Virus record (IMG/VR): IMGVR_UViG_3300044998_000154
Coordinates: 1 to 22,191 of that record
Origin: a virus
DNA length: 22,191 nucleotides
Reading direction: 5' to 3' (one strand)
Translations under genes and position numbers: made by a program
Shown: piece after piece, positions 21,051 through 22,191 of the stretch
Numbering within the stretch: the first letter of the stretch is position 1
How the letters are laid out: each line of letters begins with the position of its first letter
The notes under the pieces: model-generated
Seen by the model: the letters and a program-made list of their open reading frames with translations, nothing else
Told to the model about the DNA's origin: nothing
The model's database searches: none

Positions 21051-21115
21051 TCGGCAGCGTGATCGAGATGGGCCGCTTCTGCTTGGACTTCCGTTAACGT
21101 GACTTCAACTCGCAT
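21047..21115 (-). CDS. 22-aa mini-ORF between methyltransferase and tail-anchored protein
   Basis: The ATG at 21115 has AAGGGGG eight bases upstream, within the end of the methyltransferase gene. The frame reads MRVEVTLTEVQAEAAHLDHA and ends AE-stop. Its TGA overlaps the GTG start of the next gene (GTGA). It may encode a small helical peptide or serve as a translational leader that couples the next gene. The strong ribosome binding site and overlap are the evidence; there is no homology. Confidence 0.4.
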   Translation of the reverse strand: MRVEVTLTEVQAEAAHLDHAAE

Positions 21116-21118
21116 TGC

Positions 21119-21949
21119 TCATTCCCCCTTGTTGGTGATCCGAAGTTCCCCCTTGACCGCGTTGTTCTGATCGCGACTGCTCGCCTCGATAATCCGCCAG
21201 TCCGCGTACAGTTCGCGAATCAACGGATCGTCCCCGTACCGCAGAACAACCGTCGTCTCCCGGAACCGGTACAGCTGCTTTGCCAAGTCCCGGTGATCCT
21301 CCGGCGTGAACGGATGCAGGTACTCATCACCCGCCCCCACCCACGGCGGATCACAGTAGATGCCGCAACTCGGGTCGTCAGCCACTTTCGGCAGCAGCAC
21401 ACGAAAGCACTCACTCGTAAAATCACACCGTCGGAAGTGCTCTGCCCACAATGACAGATCTTCTGCAGCCGCCCTTAACCGGCTCGCGTTCGCCCCACCT
21501 GTCGCAGTCCAGCGGACGCTGGGAGTCGTCATCTGGTCAAACTGCTGCCTGGTCCCGCCACGGCCTTTGCGACCAATCCAGCACATCGCCCAATAGGCCC
21601 ATGCACCCATCACTGGCGCCTCGTTAATCGTGCCCGGCTGTTGATGTAGATAGTTCCAGCAGCCATGCGCCTGGAGTCCATCTAAGGGATGATTGAGAGT
21701 CGCCTGGCACTTCCGCAGCAGCTCCGGAAACAGTACCGGGTCATTCACCACTCGATAAAAATGGATGGCTGCCCAATTCTTGTCATTCGCCACCACCACT
21801 TTGGCTTTGAGATGCGGCAGGATCGCCAGTCCCCCGCAGAACGGAATCGTGACGTGTCGGCAGTGATCCAGCAGTCCGGCCAGAGAAGACGCCACCTCCG
21901 AGTCCGATCCGAAATAGGGCAGGGCTGATTTTGTTTTACGCTTGGTCAT
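21119..21949 (-). CDS. DNA adenine N6-methyltransferase, D12 class (Dam-like)
   Basis: This is a 276-aa protein from the ATG at 21949, which overlaps the stop of the preceding small ORF (ATGA). It would transfer a methyl group from S-adenosylmethionine to adenine in DNA. Family motifs are PYFGSDSEVASSL (11-23, in place of the usual Y-x-G-G-K), TIPFCGGLAILPHL (34-47, the SAM-binding F-x-G-x-G region), VVANDKN (52-58), and the catalytic motif IYCDPPWVG (197-205), DPPW rather than DPPY. A C-terminal VVLRYGDDP follows the usual pattern. Length is typical of Dam-like enzymes (about 270 aa). In phages these protect DNA from restriction or time packaging and expression. Recognition sequence cannot be read here. 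Confidence 0.88.
   Translation of the reverse strand: MTKRKTKSALPYFGSDSEVASSLAGLLDHCRHVTIPFCGGLAILPHLKAKVVVANDKNWAAIHFYRVVNDPVLFPELLRKCQATLNHPLDGLQAHGCWNYLHQQPGTINEAPVMGAWAYWAMCWIGRKGRGGTRQQFDQMTTPSVRWTATGGANASRLRAAAEDLSLWAEHFRRCDFTSECFRVLLPKVADDPSCGIYCDPPWVGAGDEYLHPFTPEDHRDLAKQLYRFRETTVVLRYGDDPLIRELYADWRIIEASSRDQNNAVKGELRITNKGE
21124..21136 (-). promoter_or_regulatory. Ribosome binding site with ACCAACAAGGGGG context
   Basis: On the minus strand ACCAACAAGGGGG lies eight bases before the mini-ORF ATG at 21115. It matches the contexts at 8684-8696 and 19435-19446 in 12 or so positions. It lies inside the last codons of the methyltransferase gene, so selection on protein sequence alone does not explain it. 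Confidence 0.4.
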
Positions 21950-22098
21950 TGTTTGATCCCCAGTCGTTCTCCGTCTTTTATGCTTGCTTCGATAACACGG
22001 GACATGCAGTCACTTATGTGATCTCGCAGGCGCACGATTTCAGCTTCCAGTGATCCTTCAATAATTCGGTTGATGATTTCATTCGGTCGGCTCCGCAA
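21946..22098 (-). CDS. Small helical protein of unknown function
   Basis: The frame ending at TGA 21946-21948 overlaps the methyltransferase ATG (ATGA) and reads naturally as a charged helix: NEIINRIIEGSLEAEIVRLR, then DHISDCMSRVIEASIKDGERLGIKQ. The first ATG in frame (22005) would give only 19 residues. A TTG at 22098 gives 50 residues and one at 22110 gives 54, and the frame stays open to the window edge. So it might also be the end of a longer gene read by a +1 shift from the ORF before it. It has no strong ribosome binding site and no recognised family. Confidence 0.45.
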   Translation of the reverse strand: MRSRPNEIINRIIEGSLEAEIVRLRDHISDCMSRVIEASIKDGERLGIKQ

Positions 22099-22191
22099 AC
22101 AGTTCGGCAATTTGTTCGCCGCCGTATCGACCCCGAGACAGTTGCAGTACTTGCTCCAGCGGCAGCTCTGGCGTGTCTCTCGATAGCCCCA
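22079..22191 (-). CDS. Partial gene, C-terminus only
   Basis: The frame enters from the right edge and ends at TGA 22079-22081. The last 37 codons read GLSRDTPELPLEQVLQLSRG, then RYGGEQIAELFAEPTE. The composition looks coding (L-x-x-V-L-x-L-S-R-G-x-Y-x-G-E-x-I-A-E-L), with a possible helix-turn-helix-like rhythm in RGRYGGEQIAELF. That would suit a regulator or DNA-binding protein, but the visible part is too short for an assignment. Confidence 0.5.
   Translation of the reverse strand, partial: GLSRDTPELPLEQVLQLSRGRYGGEQIAELFAEPTE

Overview
The window is a stretch of tailed-phage (prophage or free phage) genome in which every gene I can support lies on the minus strand, so transcription runs from high to low coordinates. 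The genes are packed tightly, with ATGA, GTGA, TAATG and TGATG junctions almost throughout. No host housekeeping gene, tRNA, integrase or CRISPR array was seen, so the window lies inside the phage. The GpA-type large terminase, lambda-type portal, HK97-gp10-like protein, tape measure and absence of any sheath protein point to a long, non-contractile tail (siphovirus morphology). From memory, several tail-tip proteins (the 606-aa, 266-aa and 210-aa proteins and the Cys-rich partial protein at the left edge) resemble families that recur in planctomycete prophages. A planctomycete host is therefore my best inference, but it is untested.

Layout in transcription order. (1) Right edge, 22191-21047: two partial or small ORFs, a D12-class DNA adenine methyltransferase and a 22-codon mini-ORF. 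(2) 21050-18277: proteins of unknown function, including a tail-anchored protein, a two-TM protein and two proteins with one TM plus a coiled coil. This looks like a candidate lysis region, but no endolysin is recognisable. (3) 18277-16306: a beta-rich adhesin-like protein and a modular fibre-like protein. (4) 16305-16166: the longest non-coding gap, with two CACGTG palindromes. (5) 16165-11760: small and large terminase subunits, a zinc-ribbon protein, a structured intergenic element, and the portal. (6) 11773-8301: a protease-scaffold-capsid fusion, a short acidic/proline-rich protein, a GT-A-like glycosyltransferase and a DUF2190-type capsid decoration protein. (7) 8285-6375: head-tail connectors, a terminator-like protein, an HK97-gp10-like protein and the tail tube. 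(8) 6346-2829: a further structural protein, a G/T-like tail chaperone pair with a possible -1 frameshift signal, and the tape measure. (9) 2832-1: tail-tip proteins and the start of a Cys-rich protein that leaves the window.

Together these genes would package DNA (terminase/portal), build and mature the capsid from a single protease-scaffold-capsid polypeptide, decorate and possibly glycosylate virion proteins, join head to tail, and build a tail about 100 nm long (675-aa tape measure at about 0.15 nm per residue). The methyltransferase probably modifies phage DNA against host restriction. The points most worth a second look are the alternating GTCTA/TAGAC hairpins between the zinc-ribbon and portal genes, the T_TTT_TTC heptamer in the tail chaperone gene, the glycosyltransferase inside the head operon, and the single-chain protease/scaffold/capsid gene.
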